The notes beneath the pieces are model-generated. The model worked only from the letters and a program-made list of their open reading frames with translations, was not told where the DNA came from and did not search any database. From Silene noctiflora (Eukaryota > Streptophyta > Magnoliopsida > Caryophyllales > Caryophyllaceae), in assembly GCA_009801015.1 (NCBI GenBank), contig VHZZ01000526.1, forward strand, positions 85,036-108,377: a stretch of DNA of 23,342 nucleotides. Reading direction: 5' to 3'. How positions within the stretch are numbered: position 1 is the stretch's first letter; each line of letters opens with the position of its first letter. A program made the position numbers and the translations under genes. Shown in pieces: positions 7,613 to 16,714 of this stretch.

Positions 7613-8954
7613 TAGACCTGGCAAAATCAACCCGACCCGGATGACCCGACCCGAAAAGGCTGACCCGAGACCCGAATTAACCCGACTCGTGGGACCCGAA
7701 TTTGACCCGAAAATCCGAATTAACCCGACCCGACCCGATCTTGACCCGAGTTTTGCTAGACCCGCACTGACCCGACCCGTTGTCACCCGACCCGAAACCA
7801 CCCGGACAGAAACAACCCGACCCGAAACCACCTGATCCGTAAATGACCCGATTTAAATGACCCGAATTGACCCGAAATAGCTAATTTAAAATTGCATTCA
7901 ATATTAGTATTAAATTAATTTAAGGAGTTGAAAATACTTAATTCAATACAAAATAATTAACATGAAATTGTACAAACTTTGTTTACACAAAATTTATACT
8001 CATTCATTCTTTTCTTTTTTTGCTGTTTTTTTTTTTTTATTTGCATATTAGAAAGTTGGTTATCTCTAAATATTGTAATACCTTTAATTAAGAACCATTT
8101 CCTGCAATTGAAAAATAATCAATTTCTCTTTTCAAGAACCCTAACCCCCAAATTGCTAATAAACCATTTCATTCAATTGAATCAAGGAGTAATACTTGAT
8201 TTGGATTTAAATGCAAACAATTGATTCCTGCAGTCATGCGCCAACACCTACCATCAATTCATATTCATCATTCGCACCTCACTATTCAACCGCCACAGGC
8301 AGCCTCATCGTACATCAAAGCACCACATGCTCCCTTCGCCTAATCGACAACCACCATAACGCACCTCCCCTTATTATCGAAGCCAACAATCGAACCCAGA
8401 TCCGTCTTCCTTGCAAGTCAAGCCAACAATTGGTTGAGATTATCTTACCATCATTAACTCATTACAATATTAAAGCACTCAAGAATTGATAATATGTTTT
8501 TAAAGATGATTACAATTTACAAACATCTCGTATTAACTATTTCAACATTTGATAATGAACTCAATTAAAAACTATAAACAAAATATCCTAAAAATAATAT
8601 ATACTCGGTTAGTAAATAATTTAACAGAAGTAAAAGAACGGAAGAAAAAAAAAATGGCTAGTTATTTTAAAAATGCGAAGATGCAAAACGTACCAACTCC
8701 AACTAACCCGACCCGTAAATGACCTGATTTGAAATAACCCGACCCGCTTTTTCATTGACCCGAAAATGACCCGGCCTGAAACAACCCGACCCGCTTGACC
8801 CGAAAATGACCCGATAAACAACCCGAAAGAAACCCGGAAACCCGAATTGACCNGGCCCGACCCGAACTAACCCGATAATGTGAGAAACCCGAACTGACCC
8901 GACCTGAATTGACCTGACCCGAACCCGACCCGTTGACCCGTTTTGCCAGGTCTA
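7613..8954. mobile_element. Non-autonomous hAT element, 1342 bp, complete ends
   Basis: Perfect 14-bp terminal inverted repeats (TAGACCTGGCAAAA) are flanked by the perfect 8-bp duplication GTTGCATG. Dense ACCCG/GACCCG motifs fill about 7629-7875 and 8703-8940. They read the same way on the plus strand at both ends, so unlike the termini they are direct, not inverted. The middle (about 7880-8690) is AT-rich with no transposase; short open frames at 7979-8224 and 8211-8489 match no family. The element therefore depends on a transposase from elsewhere. The intact duplication suggests it is younger than the other hAT pieces here. One base (8853) is unresolved. Confidence 0.92.
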
Positions 8955-8962
8955 GTTGCATG
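8955..8962. repeat. 8-bp target site duplication, right copy (GTTGCATG)
   Basis: Right partner of 7605-7612. Confidence 0.95.
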
Positions 8963-9098
8963 GCCTCGTGTTGTCCCGTTACTAGCTACTTAACCCGTTG
9001 TTCTCGTAGTGTCGTTGTGTAGGTGTAGTTTTCCTTTTCATTTCGGTTGTGTGTTTTTATATTGGGCTTGATTCCCGCTTCTCTTCACAAAAAAAAAA
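8963..9098 (+). mobile_element. LINE 3' end with poly(A)
   Basis: This continues the LINE broken by the hAT insertion: the end of the reading frame, a T-rich 3'-UTR and a run of ten A at 9089-9098. The tail places the LINE on the plus strand and shows that the hAT landed in the last part of its coding or 3' region. Confidence 0.65.
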
Positions 9099-9264
9099 CC
9101 AGTTTATCTGGTATATTCATCGAAATAAAGGGTTATTCTACAATTTCTAGAGAGCAACCAAGGAAAAGTATTTGGTCCATGGCTACAAGTTAATATCAAT
9201 GTTTCATAATAATAAAAATGTGAGTCGGGAACTCACAAATCAATTTTGATCGCGTCATTTTTTA

Positions 9265-9400
9265 TTTGCAAGAATGCGGGTCGGATCTGGCCATGTCGAG
9301 TTGTTATCAGGTTATTTAGGGATAATGATCAGTATGTCACAACAGCACAATTTGGTCAGGTCGGGTTGAATAAAGTCAGGTAAATTCAAGTTGTCGTGGT
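9265..9400 (+). mobile_element. CGGGT-rich hAT-like fragment
   Basis: GCGGGTCGGATCTGG, GTTATCAGGTTATTTAGGGATAATGATC and GGTCGGGTTGAAT line up with the interior of the fragment at 4600-4740. No termini or duplication are visible. Confidence 0.45.
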
Positions 9401-9533
9401 TGAGTCTCGGATGGGAAAGGTCTAACCACATACGTATACTAAAACATACTCCTTTTTTACTTCGGTCAAGTTGTCCTCCAACCTAGGTTAATTATAGTTC
9501 GACGTTCACAATCTCCCCATTGATCCAAACTAA

Positions 9534-9615
9534 GGGTAAGATTATTGGTAGACTTGAGACACGATTTTGGTAAGTCTTGAGACAAGACTCACTCAAGACT
9601 ACCAATAATTTACCC
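9534..9615. repeat. Short hairpin (inverted repeat, about 24-bp arms)
   Basis: GGGTAAGATTATTGGTAGAC... at 9534 pairs with ...CTACCAATAATTTACCC ending at 9615. This may be a very small MITE or the outer part of the larger foldback that follows. Confidence 0.75.
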
Positions 9616-9667
9616 TTATCTTGACAAAGTCTTAAGCTGAGTTTTGGAAATTCAAGACTCAACTTAA

Positions 9668-10407
9668 AGGTAAGATTATCAATAAGAGTCTACCAAATCT
9701 TAAGATTGTGTCACATCAACTTTCCGCTAATTTTTGTTATTTCTTTATTGTTCAGACTCATTTCATACCCTGTACATTATCCGTCAGACTCACCTAGACT
9801 TTACTTTTCCATTTCTCTTATTCTTTCTACGAACTTAAAAAAAATAACAAAAAGAAATGATACATGGAATCTATTCATTGGATAATTCTCCTTAAAAGTG
9901 GGGTCAAAACTCACCAAAATCTTAAGTTGAGTCTTAGATTTCCAAGACCCGAGCTAAGCCTTGACCCACTTTCAAAAGAAGATCACACCAATGAAAAAAG
10001 CTCATGTGTTATATTTTCACAAATTCTCGTTGAAAACGGGCACTATCCGTCACAAACTGAAAACGAATAGTGTTCCTCTCACAATATGCAAGTGACACCA
10101 ACCATGAGGTGTTTCATTTCCTCTCCACTTGCCCTCCCAATTGTTTTATTATAAGAGGGACACTATGTGTCTTCAGCTTGTGACAGATAGTGTCTGTCAC
10201 AAGCAAGACGATTTGTATTCTTTTTATTCTTTTTTTTTTCTAAACCCCATTTTCTTAGATAAGAAAAAAAAGTAAACTTTGAGGTGAGTTTGACTGATAA
10301 TATATAAAATTTGAATGAATCTGAACAATAAAAAAATAATATAAATCAGTGAAAAACTGATGTAGTAAAATCTTAAAACTTTAAAGAGTCTTACCAATAA
10401 CCATATC
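9668..10407. mobile_element. Foldback element with about 180-bp inverted arms
   Basis: The left arm, from AGGTAAGATTATCAATAAGA at 9668 to about 9850, matches the reverse complement of about 10225-10407. Shared blocks are TTATTGTTCAGA-TCATT, AGTCA-ACTCACCT-A, GTTTACTTTT and TTAAGATT. Identity is moderate, so it is not recent. Long arms, no coding capacity and an internal 370-bp segment fit a Mutator-type or other foldback MITE; no target duplication was found to decide. A smaller inverted repeat lies within it. Confidence 0.6.
10041..10192. repeat. Inner inverted repeat CACTATCCGTCACAA
   Basis: CACTATCCGTCACAAACTGA (10041-10060) pairs with the reverse complement of 10173-10192 with two mismatches. 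A further partial copy, TAGTGTCTGTCACAAGC, follows at about 10188-10204. Confidence 0.75.
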
Positions 10408-10532
10408 GTAAAACATCTAATCTTAGGGTAAAACATTACATAAATGATAGTATGATACACCACCACAAGATCTAAACCACCACTTAATTACACAAATTAC
10501 TCTTGACCCATATGGCCATATGTAGTGTCCTG

Positions 10533-10702
10533 CAGTGGTGGAGCTATGGGGTAGTAAGGGCGGTCGTTTCCCTAACGGATGAAATTTTCGCAATTTTTAG
10601 TTAAAATTTTCGCATTTTTGTTAGTGTACCTTATGTTATTACTATTTTGCTTCCTCTAAAATTTTTCGTCCCCCTTAAACTTGAATCCCGGCTCAGCCAC
10701 TG
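10533..10702. mobile_element. hAT MITE of the CAGTGG(C)GGAGC type, 170 bp
   Basis: The ends CAGTGGTGGAGC and (inverted) CAGTGGCTGAGC are the familiar termini of a widespread plant hAT MITE group. The flanks GTGTCCTG (10525-10532) and GTATCCTA (10703-10710) agree at six of eight positions, as expected for an ageing 8-bp duplication. The interior is AT-rich without coding sequence. Confidence 0.75.
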
Positions 10703-10710
10703 GTATCCTA

Positions 10711-11302
10711 TGTGCCCGCATGACTGTATGCTAACGTTCGGCTTACGCTAATCCGTGCATCATAGTACAATGAGTTTATGTATAACACAATCCCAACTAC
10801 ATATTCCTTTTCTGGTCCAAGTTTACATGAATCTGGTTGTACTAACAATGGACGTTACATAGGAACGTAAGTTATTGTGTGAGACTGTTTTGTACCTTCG
10901 CACTTACGACGACTTACCGATAATTATGACACTTTTAACTAATAGCATATCATTTTTACAATATTATTGCGTATTTTATATCTCGTTATCTCTCATTTTT
11001 AATAATTCGTTTAATATCCTTTTTGACTTATTATATGACTTCGACTTACCATGTAATCTCACACATTATTGCTACACAAATGTTGCATTTGATTTGTATT
11101 CAATATTGAATACTTTTTCTTGACAATTGACATTCAATTTATTTTTTCGGTACAAATAGTTTAAGAGTTAGGCTGTGTTTTTTTTTTCAGTTGAAAAGAG
11201 CTGAGATCAGCTGAATGGAGTTGAGCTGAATTTAACTGAATGAGGTTGAGCTATACAAAATTGAGCTAAACTAATAGTTAATTTGATTAGAGGTGGGCTT
11301 AG
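10711..11302. other. Intergenic AT-rich stretch, possible element start near 11170
   Basis: No gene was recognised. Near 11170 the sequence GGCTGTGTTTTTTTTTTCAG looks like a left terminus of a Harbinger- or hAT-type MITE, followed by GAGCTGA-type repeats (11205-11270). No partner end was found. Confidence 0.35.
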
Positions 11303-11628
11303 CTCTACTAAATTGGATTGAGCAGATGAGCTGAATCGAATGAAATTAAAAATCAGCTAAAATAAGTTGAAATTATATCAGAAAAAACATGGTCTTTTAA
11401 GACTTATTAATAGAACTTATAATATGGATCGTCTTTGACCAAATTACCTCAAAAAATTTATCTCGACTAAATTGGATTGAGCAGATGAGCTGTATCGAAT
11501 GAAGTTAAAAATCGGCTAAAATAAGTTAAAATTATATCAGAAAAACACATGACCTTTTAAGACTTATTAGTTATTAATAGAACTTATAAGATGGATCGTC
11601 TTTAACCAAATTACCTCAAAATTTTTAT
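11303..11628 (+). repeat. 159-bp tandem duplication
   Basis: CT-ACTAAATTGGATTGAGCAGATGAGCTG starts at 11303 and again at 11462. The copies stay alignable to ATTACCTCAAAA-TTTAT, with the second lengthened by a small repeat of TTATTAGTTATTAATAG. Divergence is modest, so the duplication is fairly old but well preserved. Confidence 0.85.
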
Positions 11629-11773
11629 CCCGACAAGCTAATAACACGTTAAAATTCTTCTTATCAAACATTAAACATAAAAAATGATACTCCTAACATA
11701 TATAAAATCACAAAGAGGCCATTAATTTAGTTTCCATACCATATAATTAAGACAACGAGTACCTCCGATCTTA

Positions 11774-11819
11774 GGTTCGAATCCTCCTTTGCTCTAATTG
11801 AAGCCTCAATTTGAGCAAA
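11774..11819 (+). repeat. Perfect pol III B-box motif next to a hairpin
   Basis: GGTTCGAATCC (11774-11784) is an exact tRNA B-box. It is followed by a hairpin at 11788-11819 (TTTGCTC-AATT / AATT-GAGCAAA). No cloverleaf can be drawn, so this is not a tRNA gene; it may be the body of a SINE. Confidence 0.4.
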
Positions 11820-12107
11820 CAAAAAGTAAAAGGTTAAAAAATGATAATAATGGTTCTGTAATTTCTGAGCTTTCTACCATTCAATCTACAATTCATTACA
11901 ATAGTATGTGAATATGTACATAACTTTAATACTATCATTAATTTTAGGTGCCTTTCATTCATTTCATCTTTTGCTCGATCAATGCAAAATGCACCCACCA
12001 TGTTATTACTACAACCATAACTAGCCAACCATGAATTCTATTAATTTCTTCATCTTAAATCTCATTTCAATTGAAAAAACACAAACCCTTTTTAAGACGG
12101 GCATTTC
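11820..12107. other. Intergenic, nothing recognised
   Basis: AT-rich sequence without coding or repeat signature that I could identify. Confidence 0.4.
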
Positions 12108-12310
12108 TAGACCTGACAAAATTGACTTAACTCGAATAATTTGAACTGTATCTGACCAGGCATCTGAATTCAAATTGACCGGACTGGATGTTTATTGTTA
12201 GAATCTGACTGTTATTTTTAAATAACTCGATAATAACCGACAAGAGAATGACTCGAATCCGAATTGACCCAACCCGGTCCGAATTTTAATAAACCCGAAA
12301 GTGCTTCGAC
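12108..12310 (-). mobile_element. Decayed hAT-like fragment (ACCCG-type)
   Basis: TAGACCTGACAAAA at 12108 differs by one base from the terminus of the intact hAT element. Inside, TTTTTAAATAACTCGATAATAACC is the reverse complement of the block seen at about 4651-4672 and 9310-9335, and GACCCAACCCGG follows. The opposite end is not visible. Confidence 0.5.
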
Positions 12311-12429
12311 CGAACCTTATATATCCGTTTTAAATAGGAAACGAGCCAACTAGTTAGATGAGACAAAATCAGAATAGCTTGGGAATGACAGAAGACTATT
12401 TCATCTAACAATATGAGTTAATATTTAAC

Positions 12430-12481
12430 CAGTTATAAACTTATGACGGATATGACCGTCTTACGGGAGATTAGCCGCTGG

Positions 12482-12513
<32 letters not shown>
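12430..12513 (+). repeat. A32 tract with GACGGATATGACCGTC motif upstream
   Basis: A run of about 32 A (12482-12513) follows the imperfect palindrome GACGGATATGACCGTC and GGGAGATTAGCCG. A retroposon tail is possible, but no element body was recognised. Confidence 0.4.
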
Positions 12514-12514
<1 letters not shown>

Positions 12515-12715
12515 AAACAAAGTCCATTAATTATCTTAGTAGATGAAGATGATGTTAATTGATTACCTACATTGAAATGGGGCCAAATGGGCTTGTTTAA
12601 AACTACTAAAAAAACGTATTAAAGTCCATTAAATTAATAGGCCGTATGCAAAATTAATCACCCAAGCACATGTATGATTTTAAGAGCCACAACAGTAAGA
12701 GCGGCTAGCTGTATT

Positions 12716-12747
12716 CATTTATTTATTATAAATTTATTAAATAAATG
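12716..12747. repeat. Perfect 10-bp-arm AT palindrome
   Basis: CATTTATTTA pairs exactly with TAAATAAATG across a 12-bp AT loop. AT-rich background makes this weakly significant. Confidence 0.5.
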
Positions 12748-12816
12748 AGGTGGTGCAATTCAATCTCTTTAATTACAAAGGTCGTCTCAATTAAAGCCTT
12801 CTTAAATTATTGCAGA

Positions 12817-12870
12817 GATATAAATATATAAATATATAAATATATAAATATATAAATATAAATATATAAA
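12817..12870. repeat. AAATATAT microsatellite
   Basis: A repeat of TATATAAA (8-bp period with one shorter unit) runs for about 53 bp. Confidence 0.85.
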
Positions 12871-13355
12871 TTAGAAAGGAGTACGATAATTTAATTTAGT
12901 AGTTATAGTTAACGGACTTGAACTTAATTATTGTGCCATGTTAGATTGCATCTACCTATAATTAGTTTCGTGTGAGATCGGTTTAGGTGTATGATAAGTC
13001 GATAACTGTTTTTTTTTGGAATAAAATTTATAAAACTAGATAAATCTATGTATAGGTATACCAATTTTATTTAAATTTGTAGCAATACTTAAATACACAA
13101 TTTTATTTAAATTTCGTCCAAATAGATTATTTAATAAACTTGTAAATAATTTTTTTTATTTTGATGANNNNNNNNNNNNNNNNNNNNNNNNNNNNNNNNN
13201 NNNNNNNNNNNNNNNNNNNNNATTTAAATATGTTGCTTTTTATCACAAAATGTCAATTATTAAAATAAAAATAAAATATAAATTGTAATTTAAATATGTT
13301 AATTTAACTGAGCTTATATTTATTGTATTTAAGTTATATTTTAATTTTGGGACTT
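12871..13355. other. AT-rich stretch containing the assembly gap
   Basis: The sequence is very AT-rich with repeated TTTATTTAAATTT-like strings on both sides of 54 N (13168-13221). No gene was recognised. The size of the gap may be estimated rather than real. Confidence 0.6.
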
Positions 13356-13933
13356 GTTAAATCCCGCGCAAATTTCTTGTCTTTCCCGACTTTACCCCTC
13401 TCATTTCAACCACCCAACCCTGAAATAATTTAGAATAGAGAGAGGAGGAACACATCATCGTGCGATGACGACTAAGCAAGGACGAACACAGACCACCGAC
13501 AATGGCATGGGCCCACATGCCACCGGCGACGACATATATGACACCCAGTGACGACAATGACTTAGAGACATAAACCACTACTGACTACTCTAGGCCGCAT
13601 ACCACCACCGTTCGACGCGCGGAAACTGGGGACGGGGCGGTTTCGACAACAGTTGGGCATAGATACGTTCGACGCGCGGTAATTAGAGAGGCAGTTGGGT
13701 AGATGCGTTGAATAACTCGAGGGCGGTGCGGTCCACGACTCAACGATGCTGAGGATGAGCACGGGAATGGGGTTGGGCCTCTAGGAGGAGGAGGGGTTGA
13801 GGGTGAGTCGGCGAAAGCGGCTAATAGTTTAGGTCTTTTCCCTTTTTTTTTTTAATTTTTTATGAGTAAGGGTAGAAATGGAATATAGAGGAAAAATTCG
13901 TAGGATATAGTAAAATGGTGCGCGTGATTTAGC
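13356..13933. mobile_element. CpG-rich block bounded by inverted TAAATC-CGCGCA ends
   Basis: GTTAAATCCCGCGCA (13356-13370) and the reverse complement of 13919-13933 (GCTAAATCACGCGCA) agree at 13 of 15 bases. Between them lies about 350 bp of CpG-rich sequence (13440-13830) in an otherwise AT-rich setting, with CGTTCGACGCGCGG twice (13609-13622 and 13666-13679). Some inner flank similarity also exists. It looks like a non-autonomous DNA transposon with GC-rich cargo. No target duplication was found, so the family is open. No reading frame here resembles a known protein. Confidence 0.45.
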
Positions 13934-14550
13934 AATTACGTTAAACTTAATTAAGCTTAATATCTAAGTTAATTAGCTCAAAAACTTTACATTAAAACTC
14001 AAAATATCTAAAACAACAATTAAAAACTTTATTATAAAGTTTGTACCACCTGTTATAATACAACTAATGGTATAATCTAAGACCTGTATTTTACTATAGT
14101 CCTTCGTAAGTGGTGTTACAATCTTGGTCAATTCACTATTTTAAAAGTTCAACAAATTTACCTATAATCGTCCTAGAATTTAAAGGTGAATGAGTGCTAG
14201 ATTGTACATTTGTACTAATTATTGAACATATATTCGTATTCAACCATATTAATTCAGACAACAAACTTCATTGTAAATAACTTCACATGTACCCTTTTTT
14301 CCCAAGATGATCATGCATTCATTATTTCATAATAGTCCTAACGTTATAATGTTTCCATATAAAAATGTAAAAAACTAATGGTGTCAACTTTTTTTTTTTT
14401 TTTTTAATATTGAAATATTGTTATTAATTCAATCTCCTAAAAATCAAAATTCCAAAATCTTGGCTAGGGACTCGCAATCTCGCATGCAAATATGCAACAA
14501 TAATAAGAGGCTAAGAGTATCTTGAGACTTTGTGGTTAAGTTAGTTTTAT
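13934..14550. other. Intergenic AT-rich stretch, nothing recognised
   Basis: Only homopolymer T runs (about 14389-14406) stand out. No gene or element was recognised. Confidence 0.4.
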
Positions 14551-14553
14551 TTT

Positions 14554-14852
14554 GGGTGTGTTTGGATTGAGGGGTTTGAAGGGAAAAGAAATGAATGGAG
14601 AGTAGGAGATATAAAATCTCTTGTTTGGATAGCAAATAAGGGGTGGAGGGAAATGGAGGGGGAGAGATTTGGAGGGATCTATTTTCCGTCCTCCAAGGCA
14701 AATCAAAATCTTTTCACAAGAGGCAAGATTTGGAAGGAAATTGTATCCAAACATCCAAATCCCATTAGCCCTCCCCTTCCCTTACCTCCCTTTCTCTTCC
14801 CTCCTTCCCCCTCCCCTCTCTTTCCCTCCACTTTTTCTATCCAAACACACCC
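14554..14852. mobile_element. Tourist-like MITE, copy 1 of a TTA-linked trimer
   Basis: It begins GGGTGTGTTTGGATTGAGG and ends TATCCAAACACACCC, inverted termini of the PIF/Harbinger (Tourist) style. The left half is purine-rich (GGAGGGAAATGGAGG) and the right half its pyrimidine-rich counterpart, so the whole 299 bp can fold back. It is followed by TTA; the left flank is TTT rather than TTA. No coding sequence. Confidence 0.8.
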
Positions 14853-14855
14853 TTA

Positions 14856-15156
14856 AGGTGTGTTTGGATTGAGGGATTTGAAGGGAAAAGAAAGAGAGGG
14901 AGAGTAGAGGATTTAGAATCCCTTGTTTGAATAGCAAAATGTGGGTGGAGGGAAATGGAGAGGGAGAGATTTGGAAGGATCCAATTTCCCTCCTCCAAGC
15001 CTAATCAAAATCTCTCCACAATAGACTCCACAATAGGCAAGATTTGAAGGGAAATTGTATCCAAACAATCACACCTCATTCTCCCTCCCCTTCCTTTCCT
15101 TTCCCTCGTTTCCCCTCCCCTCCCTTTCCCTCCACCTTTGCTATCCAAACACACCC
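14856..15156. mobile_element. Tourist-like MITE, copy 2
   Basis: It is 301 bp with termini AGGTGTGTTTGGATTGAGGG and CTATCCAAACACACCC, and TTA lies on both sides (14853-14855 and 15157-15159). It is the closest relative of copy 1 in this window and in the same orientation. Confidence 0.82.
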
Positions 15157-15159
15157 TTA

Positions 15160-15415
15160 GGGTGTATCTGGATTGAGAGATTTCGATGGAAATGGAAGGG
15201 AGGGAATTGAAAGGATGAGAAATTCATTGTTTGGTTAACAAAATAAAGGTAGAGGGATTTAGAGGGGAGGGAAGATACAAGGGAAATTATTTTCCCACCA
15301 ACATAGGCAAGATTTGGAGAGAAAATCATCTTCTCCATTCTCCCTCCCCTTTCTTTTCCTTCCCTCCTTCCTCCTCCCCTCCCCTTCCTTTCTTTTTTTC
15401 CTATCCAAACAACCC
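15160..15415. mobile_element. Tourist-like MITE, copy 3 (shorter, more diverged)
   Basis: It is 256 bp, begins GGGTGTATCTGGATTGAGAG and ends CTATCCAAACAACCC, with TTA at 15157-15159 and 15416-15418. It keeps the purine-left, pyrimidine-right plan but lacks part of the middle found in copies 1 and 2. Confidence 0.8.
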
Positions 15416-15482
15416 TTAAGGTGAAAATAAAACGGAATTAACCCATAAAAAAAAAAGAACCTAAACTAAAATGCATAAAATG

Positions 15483-15840
15483 GGATAATCCGCGGCCAAG
15501 ATGCGCTATTAACCATCCTGTTGTATAAGACGGAATAGGTGATTGTCCAAGAGCATCAATTTCCTCAAAAACAACTAAATGATTAGCCCGAGTCACCTAT
15601 AGATTTGTCAATCAATTCACCCACGCATTTGCCTAACCTGTAAATATGTTGTAACTTGTAATTCAACTTTCCACGGTAAATTTGCTAAAATACATTGACA
15701 AATCTTTTCCATAAGAGAGCGATTCGTACCAAATTGAACCACAGATGATGAGAGACAATGTTACTGATGATCTTTACCCATCAATAACAACCTTCGTCTT
15801 AACGCCACGAGTTCAACACGAGTTATCATAGCCAACCCCA
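15483..15840 (-). mobile_element. LINE RNase H relic, minus strand
   Basis: Minus-strand translation gives VELVALRRRLLLMGKDHQ, which fits the RNase H helix (aEL-AL--gL-la). It is followed by EKICQCILANLPWKVELQ, the segment before the usual 'HIYREAN' motif, and then by DALGQSPIPSYTTGWLIAHL in another frame. Several frame changes and stops break it. No poly(A) end is visible because the MITE trimer starts where the 3' end would lie. Confidence 0.55.
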
Positions 15841-15869
15841 TTTTCTCTGTGAAAGTCCCAAACATGTAG

Positions 15870-16422
15870 CCAATTGAACCACAGAAGACACATGACATCT
15901 CTAGCTTGACTGGTTTCACATATCATGTCCCCCTATTTATTTATTTAATATAAAATCAAAACATTTGTTATGAGACAACTATATACCATTGCCTATTTTA
16001 TTCTCTTCTTCCGTGTGTATTCGAGCAAAAGCAATTTACATGAACAATTTCAATAATGAGCTGTTAATTTGAATTTTTGATATTACAAACAACATCTCAA
16101 GTCAAAGTGCCGAGCAAAATCCCGATCTTAGATCAACCTTATATTATTTCTTTATCAAATAATGGAAAAATAAAACATTATGATTATCAGATATAGCTTA
16201 TAATTTGTCATAGAGTAATTAGTATTATTATGATACGATTTACATTTTTCTAATCATTCTTGTTTTAAGACTTGTTATTACTTATTCGATCAAGAGATGA
16301 CAAGTATCAATCTTCTACACAATATATATTTCTCATATTTGATGTCACTTAAGATGTCACAAATTTAAAGATTTTTTAGAAAAAAAATGTAATACTTTGT
16401 ACCAAAAACTAAATAAAAAAAA
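15870..16422. other. Upstream region of UEV1, distal part
   Basis: AT-rich sequence with no gene recognised. The phrase AATTGAACCACAGA occurs at about 15733 and again at about 15880. Confidence 0.4.
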
Positions 16423-16545
16423 TTTAAAAGATAAGTTAAACTTGTTTTTATTAATATAAAAAAAATAAATATTTAAAAAATAAGTGAAACTTGTTTTTAT
16501 TAATATCAAAATTAGAAATATTTAAAAGCTAAGTAATTATTCTAA
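16423..16545 (+). repeat. 49-bp tandem repeat, about 2.4 copies
   Basis: TTTAAAA-ATAAGT-AAACTTG units start at 16423, 16472 and 16521, exactly 49 bp apart; the third is partial. It lies about 170-290 bp before the UEV1 start codon, so within the likely promoter. Confidence 0.8.
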
Positions 16546-16714
16546 AATTATCAAGAAGAATAAATCCTTTTTAAAATCATATAGTGGACCAAAAAAATGT
16601 ATAGAAAGTACACAACTTATCATCTTGCTATTTGGTAACCTCACTTTATGTGTTAAGGCCAAAATCTCTCTATTCTTTAACTGGGAATAACTCTTTGATT
16701 TTTGCTCTCAAAAT

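Noticed and set aside
7497-7835. Open frame rich in TRP and TRPE repeats
   Set aside because: It is the translation of the ACCCG arrays of the hAT element and runs across the element's boundary; the opposite-strand frame at 7262-7831 has the same cause.
8211-8489. 92-codon frame inside the hAT element
   Set aside because: No similarity to hAT transposase (no dimerisation-domain or zinc-finger motifs); probably chance.
11774-11784. tRNA gene
   Set aside because: Only the B-box fits; no A-box or cloverleaf could be made around it.
13168-13221. Possible feature at the N run
   Set aside because: It is an assembly gap; nothing can be said about its content.
14444-15419. Several short open frames
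   Set aside because: All fall in MITE purine/pyrimidine arms and resemble no protein.
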